64,000 nucleotides of DNA from JAVBWO01 sp036677375 (GCA_036677375.1 JAVBWO010000013.1:19216-83215); one strand, 5' to 3'; shown: positions 25,294-35,602, counted from the stretch's first letter. Notes: generated by a model not told the origin, from the letters alone. Translations and numbers: made by a program.

Positions 25294-25711
25294 GATGATC
25301 ACCTTCCCATATTTCCCTAATATCGTTTAGAAGCCTGTCCACCTGATGGGGCAAAGGCTCCGTATGTTCTCCGGCAATGATGATTCCCGCCCGGTTTACC
25401 GGCAGCAAAACTTTTTTGGCCGCGGATGAGGCAATGGCGGCAGCCGCAGGCGGGGTCAACTCTCCCAAAAACGCATTGGCCGCAAGGATGGCCACCGAAC
25501 CCGCGATAATATCCACCCGGGAAGTCATGAAAATGATGGCATTCTCGCCGCTGGCACAATCATTAGCGCCTGCTTTCAGCATATTGGCTGTGGCTAAGGC
25601 ATTGGTGCCTAAGGCAATAATTTCCAGCGAGCTTTTGAATTCTTCCCGCAAACGCTGGATGATATATTTGCCAATGCCGCCGCCCTGGCCGTCAATGACT
25701 GCTATTTTCAT
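25286..25711 (-). CDS. DUF3842 Rossmann-like protein
   Basis: A 141-aa protein. MKIAVIDGQGGGIGKYIIQ is a dinucleotide-type glycine loop, followed by LGTNALATANMLKAGA and PVNRAGIIIAGEHTEPLPHQV, the DUF3842 pattern. Nucleotide binding is likely; the reaction is unknown. It heads the operon of CooT, DUF39, NIL-ferredoxin, UPF0280 and possibly YebC. AAAGGAG precedes the ATG at good spacing. Confidence 0.85.
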   Translation of the reverse strand: MKIAVIDGQGGGIGKYIIQRLREEFKSSLEIIALGTNALATANMLKAGANDCASGENAIIFMTSRVDIIAGSVAILAANAFLGELTPPAAAAIASSAAKKVLLPVNRAGIIIAGEHTEPLPHQVDRLLNDIREIWEGDHHV

Positions 25712-25853
25712 GCTTTTTCTCCTTTAAATTCCTCCATGTCCACTGTCCCTTGCATGATTCAGTACCTGTTATTATAACAAATTGCTTCTATATAGTAAAG
25801 GGGAGGGCAGAAATTCCTTATACACCGCCCTCTCGCATATCTTATTATTTTTT

Positions 25854-26480
25854 CTAATTCCAATCGAAATAGGTATCGGGAACAGGTCCGACAATGATAC
25901 TCTCGACCAAGGGGATGGAATTGTTCACCTCCATCACATTTTTGCTGAAGGGCATCACGATTTCCAGCTTAACATCGGTCTGTAAAGTGATGCTGTGTTT
26001 GCTTTGATTGAAGCCTACCGAAATGAATTCGTCGGCAACAGAAACGTTCACGTAACCAATGGGTTGGATTGTTACCGAAAGGTTTGGTCCGATATTGGCA
26101 AAGATCGTCAGACCGCTCAAGAGGCCGGCGGGGATCGTAACTCCCTCGGCGGAAAGATCTTCCAAATCACCTTCCACTTCCAGGGTGATGCTGCTGATTA
26201 ATTGGTTGATCTTGACGGTATTGGGCTGCAAAAAAGCCACTTTGTCATCTTTATCCTTTTCCACCGTCATCAGATCCTCATAACGGATGCCTTGGCTGAG
26301 CTGATTGTTGACAGCTCGGTTCACGATACGGGTGACAACCAGGTGGGCCCTGGTTTGGGCTACCGTTTCTACAATGGGAGCAATCTTTTGATTAATGACG
26401 ACCAAAAAGAAGACCAATAAGAAAAAGAGCAAGAGAACAAAAAACACTCTTCCGCCCCTTCTTCTTCCGAAACCGCGCAT
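25854..26480 (-). CDS. yunB: Sporulation protein YunB
   Basis: A 208-aa protein with a basic N-terminus, one long membrane helix (about 12-32) and an extracytoplasmic domain. QGIRYEDLMTVEKDKDDKVAFLQPNTVKINQL and IPAGLLSGLTIFANIGPNLSV are the YunB pattern. YunB is made under SigE in the mother cell in Bacillus and is needed for full sporulation. It is transcribed away from PBP1A across a shared 200-bp promoter region. GGGAGGAGG precedes the ATG. Confidence 0.9.
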   Translation of the reverse strand: MRGFGRRRGGRVFFVLLLFFLLVFFLVVINQKIAPIVETVAQTRAHLVVTRIVNRAVNNQLSQGIRYEDLMTVEKDKDDKVAFLQPNTVKINQLISSITLEVEGDLEDLSAEGVTIPAGLLSGLTIFANIGPNLSVTIQPIGYVNVSVADEFISVGFNQSKHSITLQTDVKLEIVMPFSKNVMEVNNSIPLVESIIVGPVPDTYFDWN

Positions 26481-26632
26481 GTTGTCACCTCCTCCCCCCA
26501 GTATATGTAAAATCGGAATTAAGTGTTACAATTAAAAAATTTTTGAAACATTGTTTTCACCAATTAAGTCTAAAGGGAAAAGCTCCCAGCAGGAGACAGA
26601 TAAAAATATGTACGGATACGGGGGAATTGTGC

Positions 26633-26638
26633 TATAAT
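26633..26638 (+). promoter_or_regulatory. Extended -10 promoter of the PBP1A gene
   Basis: TGTGCTATAAT, identical over 11 nt to the promoter at 18,445-18,455, 46 bp before the ATG. Confidence 0.6.
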
Positions 26639-26683
26639 AAAGTTTGATTTATTGTTAATCTGAAATCAATGGAGGTACGCACC

Positions 26684-29476
26684 ATGAATAATCCTCCCGA
26701 AAGACCGCCCAGAAGGCCAATCAGAAGGAGAAAACGTAGAATAAAGGTATTGCCTACCGTCTTATTGATATTGTTGGTCATTTTTCTCATTACGGCTGTC
26801 TGTACCTTATTTTATGTGGGTAGAATGATGAAAGAACTGCCGGAATGGGGCAGCACCGATCTGGAAACGGAGCAGACCAGCTTTCTCTATGACAGAAACG
26901 GCGAATACTTCGGTGAACTACACAAAGGCGAGAATCGGACTTCAGTGGCTCTTTCCGATATGCCGCCCTACTTAATCGACTGTTTCCTCTCTACGGAGGA
27001 TACCAGATTTTACAAGCACTTCGGCGTCGATGTCTGGCGCATCTTCGGTGCTTTCGTAGCCGATTTGAAAGCAGGGAGCGTCGTGCAGGGGGCCAGCACC
27101 ATCACCATGCAGCTGGCCAGAAACGCCATATTGGAGACACAGGAAAAAGAGCTGAACCGTAAAGTCAAAGAAGCTCTTTTGGCTATTGAACTGGAAAAAC
27201 ATTTCACCAAGGATGAAATCCTGGAGATGTATTTAAATCAGATCTATTTCGGTCACGGCTGCTACGGCGTGCAAGCCGCCAGTCAGCTTTTCTTCGGCAA
27301 AGATGTCAAGGATATCACTTTACAGGAAGCGGCCGTTTTGACCGGCGTTATCCGGAATTGGACGCTCTACTCTCCCTTGAAACACCCAGATAATGCTCTG
27401 AAAGTAAGAAACCAAGTTCTCACCAACTTGACTGACTATGACGATTCTTATCAAGCAGAAGCCACTGCCGCCATCGCCACCGATCTGGTTTTAGCCGACC
27501 AGACTACAAACAGCGGCGAAGACAGTGAAAGTACCACCAGCAGTGAATCCTATGCCTGGTTCACGGATTATGTCATCGATCAGACGGAAGATATTCTGGA
27601 AGGTCTTGGCTTGGATGGTTCTCAGGTCTACACCGGGGGCTTGAAGATCTATACCACCATGGAGCCAGAGGTACAGAGCTACATGGAGGAACTTTACAGC
27701 AATGCCGATCTTTTCCCCGAAAGCAGCACGGCGGATCAGGTACAAAGTGCTATGGTGGTCATGAATCACAGTGACGGTGATATTTTGGGTCTTATCGGAG
27801 GCCGCACCCACGAAACAAAGCGGGCTTTCAACCGGGCCACCGATATGCGGCGGCAGCCCGGTTCCGTCTTTAAACCCATCGCCGTCTATGCCGCGGCATT
27901 AGAAGCAGGCTACAGCCCTGCCAGCGTTGCCAACGATGTCTTAACTGTCTTCGGCAAAAATTATAAACCAAGCAACTATGACGGTAAGTTCCGCGGCGTC
28001 ATTTCTATGCGCACCGCTATTCAATATTCCATCAATATCCCTGCGGTAAAATTCCTGCAAAAGATCGGCGTGGAAACCGGTTATAACATGGCGCAAAAAT
28101 TAGGAGTCCAACTGGATGGCGATAACGACAAGAACCTTGCCATCGCTTTAGGCGGCTTGACCCAAGGGGCAACTCCCGTAGAGATTGCGGCGGCTTACGG
28201 CACTTTTGCCAATAGCGGTATCTATAATCAGCCCCGGGCCATCTTAAAAATTGAAGACAGAAAGGGAAAAGTAATCTACGAAACCACGCCTTCCCAAACC
28301 GTTGCGATGAGCGAAGAAACCGCCTACCTGATGACCAATATGCTGGAAACCGTTACACAGGCCGGAACAGGTACCAATGCCAAAATGAACCGGCCGGTAG
28401 CTTCGAAAACAGGTACCACCCAGTTGCCGGACACGGCGGCCTTTAAAAATGTCAAAGGAAATAAAGACGCCTGGTTCGCGGCTTATACTCCGGAACTGGT
28501 TGGCGTTGTCTGGATGGGATATGACAAGGATGTGGACAGTGCGGGAAAACCGCAGTATTTAAAACAGATCTACGGTGGAAAATATCCGGCGCAGCTTTGG
28601 AAAAAAGTGATGACCAAAGCATTAGAGGATGTCAAGGTCACTTCCTTCAAGAAGCCTTCGGGTATTATTTCCGTTGCCATTGATACCAAATCGGGTCTCT
28701 TGCCCGGCGACCGAACCCCTACCGAATTCATTAAGCAAGAGGTCTTCACCAAAAAGAATATTCCCACAGAGAAATCCAATATTTGGCGGCAGGTGGAAAT
28801 TTGTAGTGAGAGCGGCAAACTGACTACGGAATACTGCCCCAATCCTGTGGTTAAGATACTTTTCACACCGCCGACGGAAAGCAACAAAATCATAGGCACA
28901 GGCGCCGATAAAGACTTACAGGTTCCTACCACCACCTGCACTCTGCATACCAGTATTCAGGCCAATACCGTGGCAGTCAAGATCTGCACGGATCCCCGTC
29001 ATAACGGCAAGCTGGTTTTAGCCAATCCCGGCGGCTGCCCGGAAGACAAGGTGGTAACCCGCTATTTCGCACCGGGAAGCGTACCCACAGAATATTGCGA
29101 CCTGGCAGATCATAAGTCCAACACCCCGACAACGTCGGATAACGACGATACCGGAGATGACGATAACGCGGGGAGTGATGATACCCTGACGACGCCCACC
29201 GGCTTATCCGGCAGTGCCAGCGCTTCCGGCCAAAAATACACGGTGAAGCTTACCTGGGCAGACAGTTCGAATTCTCCTAATACACTTTATGAGATCGAAC
29301 GTTGGGAAGATGCCGATATGTCTAAAAAGAAATCCGTCAAAACCTATTTCCGCAGCTGGGAGGATAAAGGATTGAGCGGTGAAACCACTTACAGCTACCG
29401 GGTCCGGGCGGTTAATGAGAATACCAGCGCTACCAGCTCCTGGACCTCTACCTTCAGCATCACCCCCGGTGAATAG
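26684..29476 (+). CDS. Class A penicillin-binding protein (PBP1A family)
   Basis: A 930-aa bifunctional peptidoglycan synthase. A membrane helix lies at about 22-46 after an Arg-rich start. The GT51 glycosyltransferase has EDTRFYKHFGVD (catalytic Glu about 105) and STITMQLARN. The transpeptidase has SVFK (Ser394, Lys397), QYSINIPA and SKTGTT (Lys about 575). A linker of Asp and Thr (about 820-835) leads to a C-terminal fibronectin type III-like domain (about 842-930), an extension that may bind wall polymers. The start is the second ATG, with TGGAGG 8 nt upstream. Confidence 0.93.
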   Translation: MNNPPERPPRRPIRRRKRRIKVLPTVLLILLVIFLITAVCTLFYVGRMMKELPEWGSTDLETEQTSFLYDRNGEYFGELHKGENRTSVALSDMPPYLIDCFLSTEDTRFYKHFGVDVWRIFGAFVADLKAGSVVQGASTITMQLARNAILETQEKELNRKVKEALLAIELEKHFTKDEILEMYLNQIYFGHGCYGVQAASQLFFGKDVKDITLQEAAVLTGVIRNWTLYSPLKHPDNALKVRNQVLTNLTDYDDSYQAEATAAIATDLVLADQTTNSGEDSESTTSSESYAWFTDYVIDQTEDILEGLGLDGSQVYTGGLKIYTTMEPEVQSYMEELYSNADLFPESSTADQVQSAMVVMNHSDGDILGLIGGRTHETKRAFNRATDMRRQPGSVFKPIAVYAAALEAGYSPASVANDVLTVFGKNYKPSNYDGKFRGVISMRTAIQYSINIPAVKFLQKIGVETGYNMAQKLGVQLDGDNDKNLAIALGGLTQGATPVEIAAAYGTFANSGIYNQPRAILKIEDRKGKVIYETTPSQTVAMSEETAYLMTNMLETVTQAGTGTNAKMNRPVASKTGTTQLPDTAAFKNVKGNKDAWFAAYTPELVGVVWMGYDKDVDSAGKPQYLKQIYGGKYPAQLWKKVMTKALEDVKVTSFKKPSGIISVAIDTKSGLLPGDRTPTEFIKQEVFTKKNIPTEKSNIWRQVEICSESGKLTTEYCPNPVVKILFTPPTESNKIIGTGADKDLQVPTTTCTLHTSIQANTVAVKICTDPRHNGKLVLANPGGCPEDKVVTRYFAPGSVPTEYCDLADHKSNTPTTSDNDDTGDDDNAGSDDTLTTPTGLSGSASASGQKYTVKLTWADSSNSPNTLYEIERWEDADMSKKKSVKTYFRSWEDKGLSGETTYSYRVRAVNENTSATSSWTSTFSITPGE

Positions 29477-29527
29477 CAAAGCTAACGTGTCTGCTTTTCT
29501 TTTTTCAAAACAAAAAATGAATTATAC

Positions 29528-29568
29528 AAAAGCAGGATGCAGCTCAAAATGAACTGCATCCTGCTTTT
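29528..29568. terminator. Bidirectional terminator
   Basis: AAAAGCAGGATGCAG / CTGCATCCTGCTTTT, 15-bp perfect stem, between the convergent PBP1A and DegV genes. Confidence 0.9.
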
Positions 29569-29605
29569 TATGATTATTACAACTTAATAGAAATTCTTTG
29601 AGACG

Positions 29606-30445
29606 TTACTTTTCAAAATAAGTGATGCCAACTAAGCCCGGCCCACCGTAGGTTCCCACGGTGATGCCCAGCTCCCAGATATCATAACACGCCTGCGGCA
29701 CCTTGTCCTTTAACTGTTCGACAAAGCTGGTAAGAATCGCGGGATGACGGGAGTGCCCCACAAAGATCTTTCTGCCATAATCGATCTTGCTTTTGGCCAC
29801 TTCATCATAGACCCATCGCAAAGCATTTTTTGAACCTTTTGCCAAATGAACCAAAATCACCCGTCCTTCCTGGATTATTACCACCGGGCGGATATGCAGG
29901 ATACTGCCTACCATCGCCTTGGTGGCGGAAAGACGGCCGCCCATCTTCACATATTTCAAAGTCTCCAAAATGGCAAAAAGTTTCTGCTTCGATTGCAGGG
30001 AACGCAATTCTTCCGCAATCTCTTCTGCCAACATGCCGGCATCCCGCATTTTAATGGCTTCATAGACCTGGGCGGCAATGCCTAAAGTGGCGCTTTGGGA
30101 ATCTACCAGATAAATCTTATCGCTTTTCAGGTATTCCTTGGCCATAACGGCGCTTTGATAGGTGCCGCTCAGCTGACTGGCGAGAAAGATTCCCAGCACC
30201 TCATCTCCTGAATCCAGCGCCTGCCGGAATCCGTCGATAAATACTCCCACCGGTACCTGGCTGGTGGTGGGCAGCTTTTCCGCCGAAATTAATTTAGTAT
30301 AAAACTCATCTAAAGACAAATTAACGCCATCTTTGTATTCTTCATCGCCGAAGCGCACTGTCAGTGGCAAAATATGAATTTTTAACTGTTCTTGCATGCT
30401 GCGGGGGATATCTCCTGTGCTGTCCGTAAAAATCTGAATCGCCAT
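29606..30445 (-). CDS. DegV family fatty-acid-binding protein
   Basis: A 279-aa protein with the family start IQIFTDSTGDIP, the LASQLSGTYQSAVMAKEY motif and a C-terminal IYVGHSRHP-like KIFVGHSRHPAILTSF. DegV/FakB proteins bind a single fatty acid and hand it to the FakA kinase, or act as fatty-acid carriers. No fakA is beside it. I use the inner ATG at 30,445 (MAIQIF), as the longer frame starts before the GAGGGAG site. Confidence 0.88.
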   Translation of the reverse strand: MAIQIFTDSTGDIPRSMQEQLKIHILPLTVRFGDEEYKDGVNLSLDEFYTKLISAEKLPTTSQVPVGVFIDGFRQALDSGDEVLGIFLASQLSGTYQSAVMAKEYLKSDKIYLVDSQSATLGIAAQVYEAIKMRDAGMLAEEIAEELRSLQSKQKLFAILETLKYVKMGGRLSATKAMVGSILHIRPVVIIQEGRVILVHLAKGSKNALRWVYDEVAKSKIDYGRKIFVGHSRHPAILTSFVEQLKDKVPQACYDIWELGITVGTYGGPGLVGITYFEK

Positions 30446-30532
30446 GTCATGCGCTCCCTCATTTATTCTTTTTTTCCACAATAGTTTTATTTTACCACAA
30501 ATGTTTCAAAGAAGTACACTTTTAGCGAAATT

Positions 30533-32887
30533 TTATAGATCAAGCTCCAAAATAGTGACTCCTATGCCCCCATCATAATAACCGCCGGGTTTGGCATCTT
30601 TAATCAGACGGTGTCTCTGAAAATAGGGCTGAAGACCCTGACGTAGCGCTCCTGTGCCTTTGCCGTGAATGACCCGCACTTCTTTGAGACCGGCGATAAA
30701 CGCGTCGTCCAGGTATTTATCTAAAGCCGCAACGGCTTCGTCCACCATCATGCCGCGCAGGTCTACCTCGGATGAGATATGCTTGGCCTTTTCCACCTTC
30801 ATCCTTTGGGTGGAGCGCACCTCCGCTTTCTTCTCATATTCTTGATCAATGCGCAGGTCGGAAAGCTTTAAGGTCACTTTCATAACCCCAATCTGCACCA
30901 AAACTTCCTCATTGGCATTGGGCGGGCTTAAGACCTGACCCACCTGTTTCAGCTTGGGTACTTCCACCATCTGGCCCGGCTTGACGCTGTGAGGAGCAAG
31001 CCCGGCATATTTTTCCTCAGGGGCGTCCTGCCAGAGTTTGTCTTCCAGTTTTTTCAAGTTCTTTCTGGCTTCCTGTACCTCCTTGGCATTAACGGAAGCC
31101 TGGGAAAGAGCGCTTTCCATCTGACGGTACAACGCCTCGCTCTCGGTTCTGGCAGCTTGAACAATTTTAAGGCTTTCTTCCTGAGCTTTCAGTAAGACGG
31201 CTGCTTCCTTGTTGTGCAGCTCCACCTCCAGCGCTTTCAGCCGCCGCTCCAGCTCCATCTCCCTAGCATGGGCCAGCTCTGCCGCTTTCAGCTCTTCCGC
31301 CGCCTGACGGCGGTCATTTTCCAGGTTGGTGATCATATCCGCCACCAAGGTCTCGTCCGGCGTCAATAAAGCCGCCGCCTTATCGATGATAGGATCTGAC
31401 ATGCCCAAGCGGCGGGCAATCTCAAAGGCATTGCTCTTGCCCGGTACGCCCATTAAAAGTTTATAAGTAGGACGCAGTGTTGCCACGTCAAATTCCACGC
31501 TGGCATTGGTAAAACCTGAACGGTTATAGGCAAAAGCTTTCAGCTCGCTGTAGTGAGTGGTAGCCACTACTTTGGCCCGGACATTGTAAAGATGCTCCAA
31601 GATGGACATGGCCAAAGCCGCACCTTCCGTAGGATCAGTTCCAGCGCCCAATTCATCCAGCAAGACCAGGGAATCCGGCCCCGCCGCCGCCAGAATATCC
31701 ACAATATTCACCATATGGGAGGAGAAAGTGCTCAGAGATTGCTCGATGCTCTGCTCATCGCCGATATCGGCAAAAATATTTTGGTAATAAGCCACTTCGC
31801 TGCCTTTTTCCGCCGGGATATGCAATCCTGAGAGAGCCATGAGGGTCAGAAGCCCCACCGTTTTCAAGGTCACCGTTTTCCCACCGGTATTGGGGCCGGT
31901 GATTACCATGGCGTAAAGATTTCCCGGCAGGCGGATATCCACCGGAACGGCTTTGCCGCTGATTAGGGGGTGCCTGGCTTGCTTCAGATCAATAACGCCC
32001 TTGTCGTTGATCTTAGCGGAGGCCCCGTCCATGGCCTGGGACAAGCGCCCCTTGGCAAAGATAAAATCCAGGCGCGCCAAAACTTCTAGCGTCACCTCGA
32101 GGTCGTCCAGAAAGCCCACCACCACCATGGTCAGGGCCTTTAAAATGGCGGCGATCTCTTCTTCTTCTTCCAACCGCAATGAGGAAAGCTCGTTGTTAGC
32201 TTCCATGACGCCCATAGGCTCCACAAAAAGCGTGGCGCCGCTGGCACTCATGTCATGGACCATCCCCGGCACCTGGCTGCGGTATTCCTGTTTCACCGGC
32301 ACCACGTAACGGTCGCCGCGAATAGTAACGATAGGGTCTTGCAGGTACTTCGCCGTATGGGGATTGCGGATAAAGTTCTCCAGCCGCTCCTTAATGCGAT
32401 CCTGATTCTGCTTAATCTTGCGCCGCAGGGAATATAAGCGCTCGCTGGCGGAATCGGCGATCATCCCTTCGGGAGTAATGGCCTTTTCCAAAGCGCTCTC
32501 GATGGTCTTATAGATGCCCAGTGTCTTCACCAAGCCGCCGCAGATGGGATAATTGCCTTTCATCTGGCTGAAAAATTCCCGGGTCTGTCGAGCCGCCCGG
32601 CAGGTATCGCAGATATCCACCAGTTCGGTAATATTTAAAACGCCGCCCAGTCCCGCCCGCTTCAAGGGCTCCCGGATATCCCGGACGCCGCCTAAACTGA
32701 AGAGAGGATAAAAACGCAAAATCTCCCGGGCTTCCTCCGTTTCATCCATCAATGCCGCCGCCGCTGCCGCGTCGGGCGCCGGTTGGCAGGCATAAACCAG
32801 CTCGCGCCCCATGGCAAAGGAGGCCTTGGCCGCCAAGAGCTCGATGATTTTATCATATTCCAGCTTGTGCCAGTTTTTATTTTCCAT
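30533..32887 (-). CDS. mutS2: MutS2 (ribosome-collision / anti-recombination ATPase with Smr nuclease)
   Basis: A 784-aa full-length protein. MutS-like core and clamp are followed by Walker A GPNTGGKTVTLKT, Walker B LVLLDELGAGTDPTEGAAL, a long charged coiled coil (about 515-630) and a C-terminal Smr domain (VDLRGMMVDEAVAALDKYLDD, VIHGKGTGALRQGL). MutS2 splits collided ribosomes and suppresses recombination. It has no MutL-interaction role. It ends 88 bp before DegV and follows the U32 peptidase gene by 13 bp, so these are probably co-transcribed. Confidence 0.95.
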   Translation of the reverse strand: MENKNWHKLEYDKIIELLAAKASFAMGRELVYACQPAPDAAAAAALMDETEEAREILRFYPLFSLGGVRDIREPLKRAGLGGVLNITELVDICDTCRAARQTREFFSQMKGNYPICGGLVKTLGIYKTIESALEKAITPEGMIADSASERLYSLRRKIKQNQDRIKERLENFIRNPHTAKYLQDPIVTIRGDRYVVPVKQEYRSQVPGMVHDMSASGATLFVEPMGVMEANNELSSLRLEEEEEIAAILKALTMVVVGFLDDLEVTLEVLARLDFIFAKGRLSQAMDGASAKINDKGVIDLKQARHPLISGKAVPVDIRLPGNLYAMVITGPNTGGKTVTLKTVGLLTLMALSGLHIPAEKGSEVAYYQNIFADIGDEQSIEQSLSTFSSHMVNIVDILAAAGPDSLVLLDELGAGTDPTEGAALAMSILEHLYNVRAKVVATTHYSELKAFAYNRSGFTNASVEFDVATLRPTYKLLMGVPGKSNAFEIARRLGMSDPIIDKAAALLTPDETLVADMITNLENDRRQAAEELKAAELAHAREMELERRLKALEVELHNKEAAVLLKAQEESLKIVQAARTESEALYRQMESALSQASVNAKEVQEARKNLKKLEDKLWQDAPEEKYAGLAPHSVKPGQMVEVPKLKQVGQVLSPPNANEEVLVQIGVMKVTLKLSDLRIDQEYEKKAEVRSTQRMKVEKAKHISSEVDLRGMMVDEAVAALDKYLDDAFIAGLKEVRVIHGKGTGALRQGLQPYFQRHRLIKDAKPGGYYDGGIGVTILELDL

Positions 32888-32900
32888 TCTCTAAAACCCC

Positions 32901-35405
32901 CTATTCTACTCCCCGGTAATAATGGCCTTTGGTCAATTTTCCAGGACTTAAGGAGATCAGCTCCGCTTTGGCTTTTTCACTGTCAATTTCTTTCCCTACC
33001 CAGGCCAAAGCCAAAGCCCGGCGGTAAATGCCGGTAATTTTTTCCACGGACTGCCCGGGATAAAAGCGCAGATCCAGCCGAATCCTGCCAACGTCCGCCC
33101 GGATGAAGCGGGGCAGATCGTCGATCAAGCAAAGATGATGCGGATTGAAAAGATGCATGCGGCAATGCTTGTCGGCAAAAACCGGGAAGCGGTAGCCCTT
33201 CTCATCCTGCATCATAAAGCCGCTATCCCGCAGGCAAGGCCGGCTGCAGTCCTTTTCATGGGCGCAGCCGCCCGCCAAAGCGCCGATGGGGCAATGGGCG
33301 CTGACCATCAACTGGATATTGCCATGAACCAAAGCCTCTTTCCGCCAGCTTCCCGCCAGGCTTTCGATCTCGTTCCAATTCAACTCCGGGGACAAGGTAA
33401 GAGAAGTCATGCCCCGTTCCTGCCAGGCCATCCCGGCCTGGCTGTTGAAAATATTCAAACCAAGGTCGCCCCAAAGCTCTTTGGACCAGCCGGCTTCCTC
33501 AGCCAAGCGGTGACCCCAGACATTGCCGCAGACCAAAGCCTCTACCGGCCAAACTTTTAATTCTTCTATCTTCTGCCGCCAATAAGACAGCTCTTTTTCT
33601 GAAGCAATCTGCGGCAGCACATAGGCCAGGCGGCACTTTTGAGCCAGAGCCGCCGTAGCCTCTTGCCGCCAGGGATTGATCCCCTGCCATTCATCGCCGC
33701 CAATATAGATCATCTGTGCGCCGCCCGCCGCGGCCCGCTCTCCCGCGGCCGCGTCATTAACATAAACCGCAAGCTGTGGCTCCGACTGCTGTTTTTTCGG
33801 AGGATCGGGCTTCCAATATTGGCAGAGCGCCGCCATCCGCCGATAATCCGCCAGCATCAAATCCTCCAAAGCGGATATGGCTTCCCGCCGGGCATTATTT
33901 AGTACGCTGGCCGGCAGCATGACGCCTTCGTCCATCCTGATCTTGAGATCCGCCAGATACCAGCCGCTGCCGCCTAAGCGCCCCAGCTGTTTTTCGATAT
34001 ACTCCCGATCCGCCGGATGCTTTTCGGCCAAGGGCGGACAAAAGTCGCTTTCATAAACCGCTTCCAGGCCTTGAGCATTTCCCGCCCGTAATACCAGCGG
34101 CTTGCCCAAGAAAGCTTCTAGGGTAAAGAAAAGGGGCAAAAGCTCCTGTGCCTCATAACGGGCCTTGGCTTCCTCCATCAGGAGCACGTCATAGGTCTTA
34201 AAAACCCGGTCTCCCGGATACGCCTTGCCCATACCGTTGATCCAGACTGCTTGTCCCGCCTGTGCTTGGGTAATTTCCTTGCCGGTTTGAGTAACGTCCT
34301 TACCGGCCCCGCCTGGATTTCCGGTATTTTCCTGGATACTGGTAACGGTAAAGCCCAGGCGGCCGCCTTTGGTCACCCAGATCTCGATACCGTCTCCCAA
34401 AGCCAGCGGAGCCTCCAGTTTTAATAAGAGGGAACCGTCGGCTCTTTGTTTTTCCACCCGTCCCAGACGGCTGCCCCGGTTGTTGGGACGTTGGTAACTC
34501 ATGAGGTCTTTGCCTTCCCGTCCCAAAAGGTAACCGGTGGTGAATTCCCGGTTAAAGGCTTGCTCCAGACTCTTTTTATCCTGCACTGAGGGCTGGAATT
34601 CCCCAATTTCCGTCAGCCGGACCAGGCCCCTTTGATAGACGTCCGTCACAGCAGCCACATATTCCGGCCGCTTCATGCGTCCCTCAATCTTCCAGGAAGC
34701 GGCTCCCGCCGCCCAAAGCTCCGGCAGAAGGTCATAGCTTTGAAAATCCTTGGGGGAAAGCAAATGACCCTTGGCCAGTTCTTTCCCTTCCCGGTCTAAA
34801 AAAGTATACGGTAAACGGCAAGGCTGGGCGCAGCGCCCCCGGTTGCCGCTCCTGCCCCCTACCATGCTGCTGAACAGGCATTGCCCGGAATAGCAGATGC
34901 AAAGGGCTCCGTGAACGAAGATTTCACATTCGATGGGGGATTTTTGGCAGATGACCGTCATATCTGCCAAGGAAGTCTCCCGCGCCAAAATGACACGGGA
35001 AAGCCCCCAACCGGCGGCGCCTATGACTCCGGCGCTGTTGTGCAAAGACATCTGGGTACTACCGCTTATGGGAAGACCGGGCAGCTGCCGCCGCACTAAG
35101 GAAATGAGGCCCCAATCCTGCAAGATGACGCCGTCCACACCCTGCCGGTACAAAGTGGCAATATATTGGCAAGCGACGGCCATCTCATCTTCTTTGATGA
35201 GGGTATTGACCGTGACATATACTTTTACACCACGCAAATGCGCGTAACGAATGGCCTCCGCCATGGCGTCCTCATCCAAATTGGAGGCATAGGCCCGGGC
35301 GCTGAACTGCCGCCCGCCCACATAGATGGCGTCGGCTTTAGCGGCTACCGCCGCTAAAAAGGCTTCCTTGCTCCCGGCGGGAGCCAGGATCTCCGGTTTT
35401 TTCAC
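32901..35405 (-). CDS. U32 family peptidase with DUF3656 domain
   Basis: An 834-aa protein. It begins KPEILAPAGSKEAFLAAVAAKADAIYVGG, has the U32 iron-sulfur/Cys signature CYSGQCLFSSMVGGRSGNRG followed by RCAQPCRLPY, then a DUF3656 region and a second half with CAHEKDCSRPCLRDSGF. Long two-part U32 proteins of this kind occur in many Clostridia. Some U32 members (RlhA, TrhP, UbiU/V) hydroxylate RNA or ubiquinone rather than cut protein, so an RNA-modifying role is a fair alternative to peptidase. Confidence 0.88.
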   Translation of the reverse strand: MKKPEILAPAGSKEAFLAAVAAKADAIYVGGRQFSARAYASNLDEDAMAEAIRYAHLRGVKVYVTVNTLIKEDEMAVACQYIATLYRQGVDGVILQDWGLISLVRRQLPGLPISGSTQMSLHNSAGVIGAAGWGLSRVILARETSLADMTVICQKSPIECEIFVHGALCICYSGQCLFSSMVGGRSGNRGRCAQPCRLPYTFLDREGKELAKGHLLSPKDFQSYDLLPELWAAGAASWKIEGRMKRPEYVAAVTDVYQRGLVRLTEIGEFQPSVQDKKSLEQAFNREFTTGYLLGREGKDLMSYQRPNNRGSRLGRVEKQRADGSLLLKLEAPLALGDGIEIWVTKGGRLGFTVTSIQENTGNPGGAGKDVTQTGKEITQAQAGQAVWINGMGKAYPGDRVFKTYDVLLMEEAKARYEAQELLPLFFTLEAFLGKPLVLRAGNAQGLEAVYESDFCPPLAEKHPADREYIEKQLGRLGGSGWYLADLKIRMDEGVMLPASVLNNARREAISALEDLMLADYRRMAALCQYWKPDPPKKQQSEPQLAVYVNDAAAGERAAAGGAQMIYIGGDEWQGINPWRQEATAALAQKCRLAYVLPQIASEKELSYWRQKIEELKVWPVEALVCGNVWGHRLAEEAGWSKELWGDLGLNIFNSQAGMAWQERGMTSLTLSPELNWNEIESLAGSWRKEALVHGNIQLMVSAHCPIGALAGGCAHEKDCSRPCLRDSGFMMQDEKGYRFPVFADKHCRMHLFNPHHLCLIDDLPRFIRADVGRIRLDLRFYPGQSVEKITGIYRRALALAWVGKEIDSEKAKAELISLSPGKLTKGHYYRGVE

Positions 35406-35423
35406 GTTGTTTCCTCCTGTCGG

Positions 35424-35602
35424 CCTGCCACACCCGCGGTCTGCCGATGTTTTTTCCGCTCTTTATGATTAATTTCACGATTCTCTTGATGATTTTCTTG
35501 ATAACCTTATTGTCCGTTCAGCCTGCCACGCCCCGCGAGCCGCCGATATATTTCATCCTTCATGATTCGTTCATAATCTTCTTCATGATATTATTGTCCG
35601 TT
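35424..35602. repeat. Degenerate tandem duplication in the mpg-U32 gap
   Basis: Two units share CCTGCCACACCCGCGG-type and TTATTGTCCGTT blocks: CCTGCCAC...CCGAT at 35,424 and 35,522, and TTATTGTCCGTT at 35,507 and 35,591. The minus strand between is open in one frame and lysine-rich but has no supported start. Otherwise noncoding. Confidence 0.5.
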
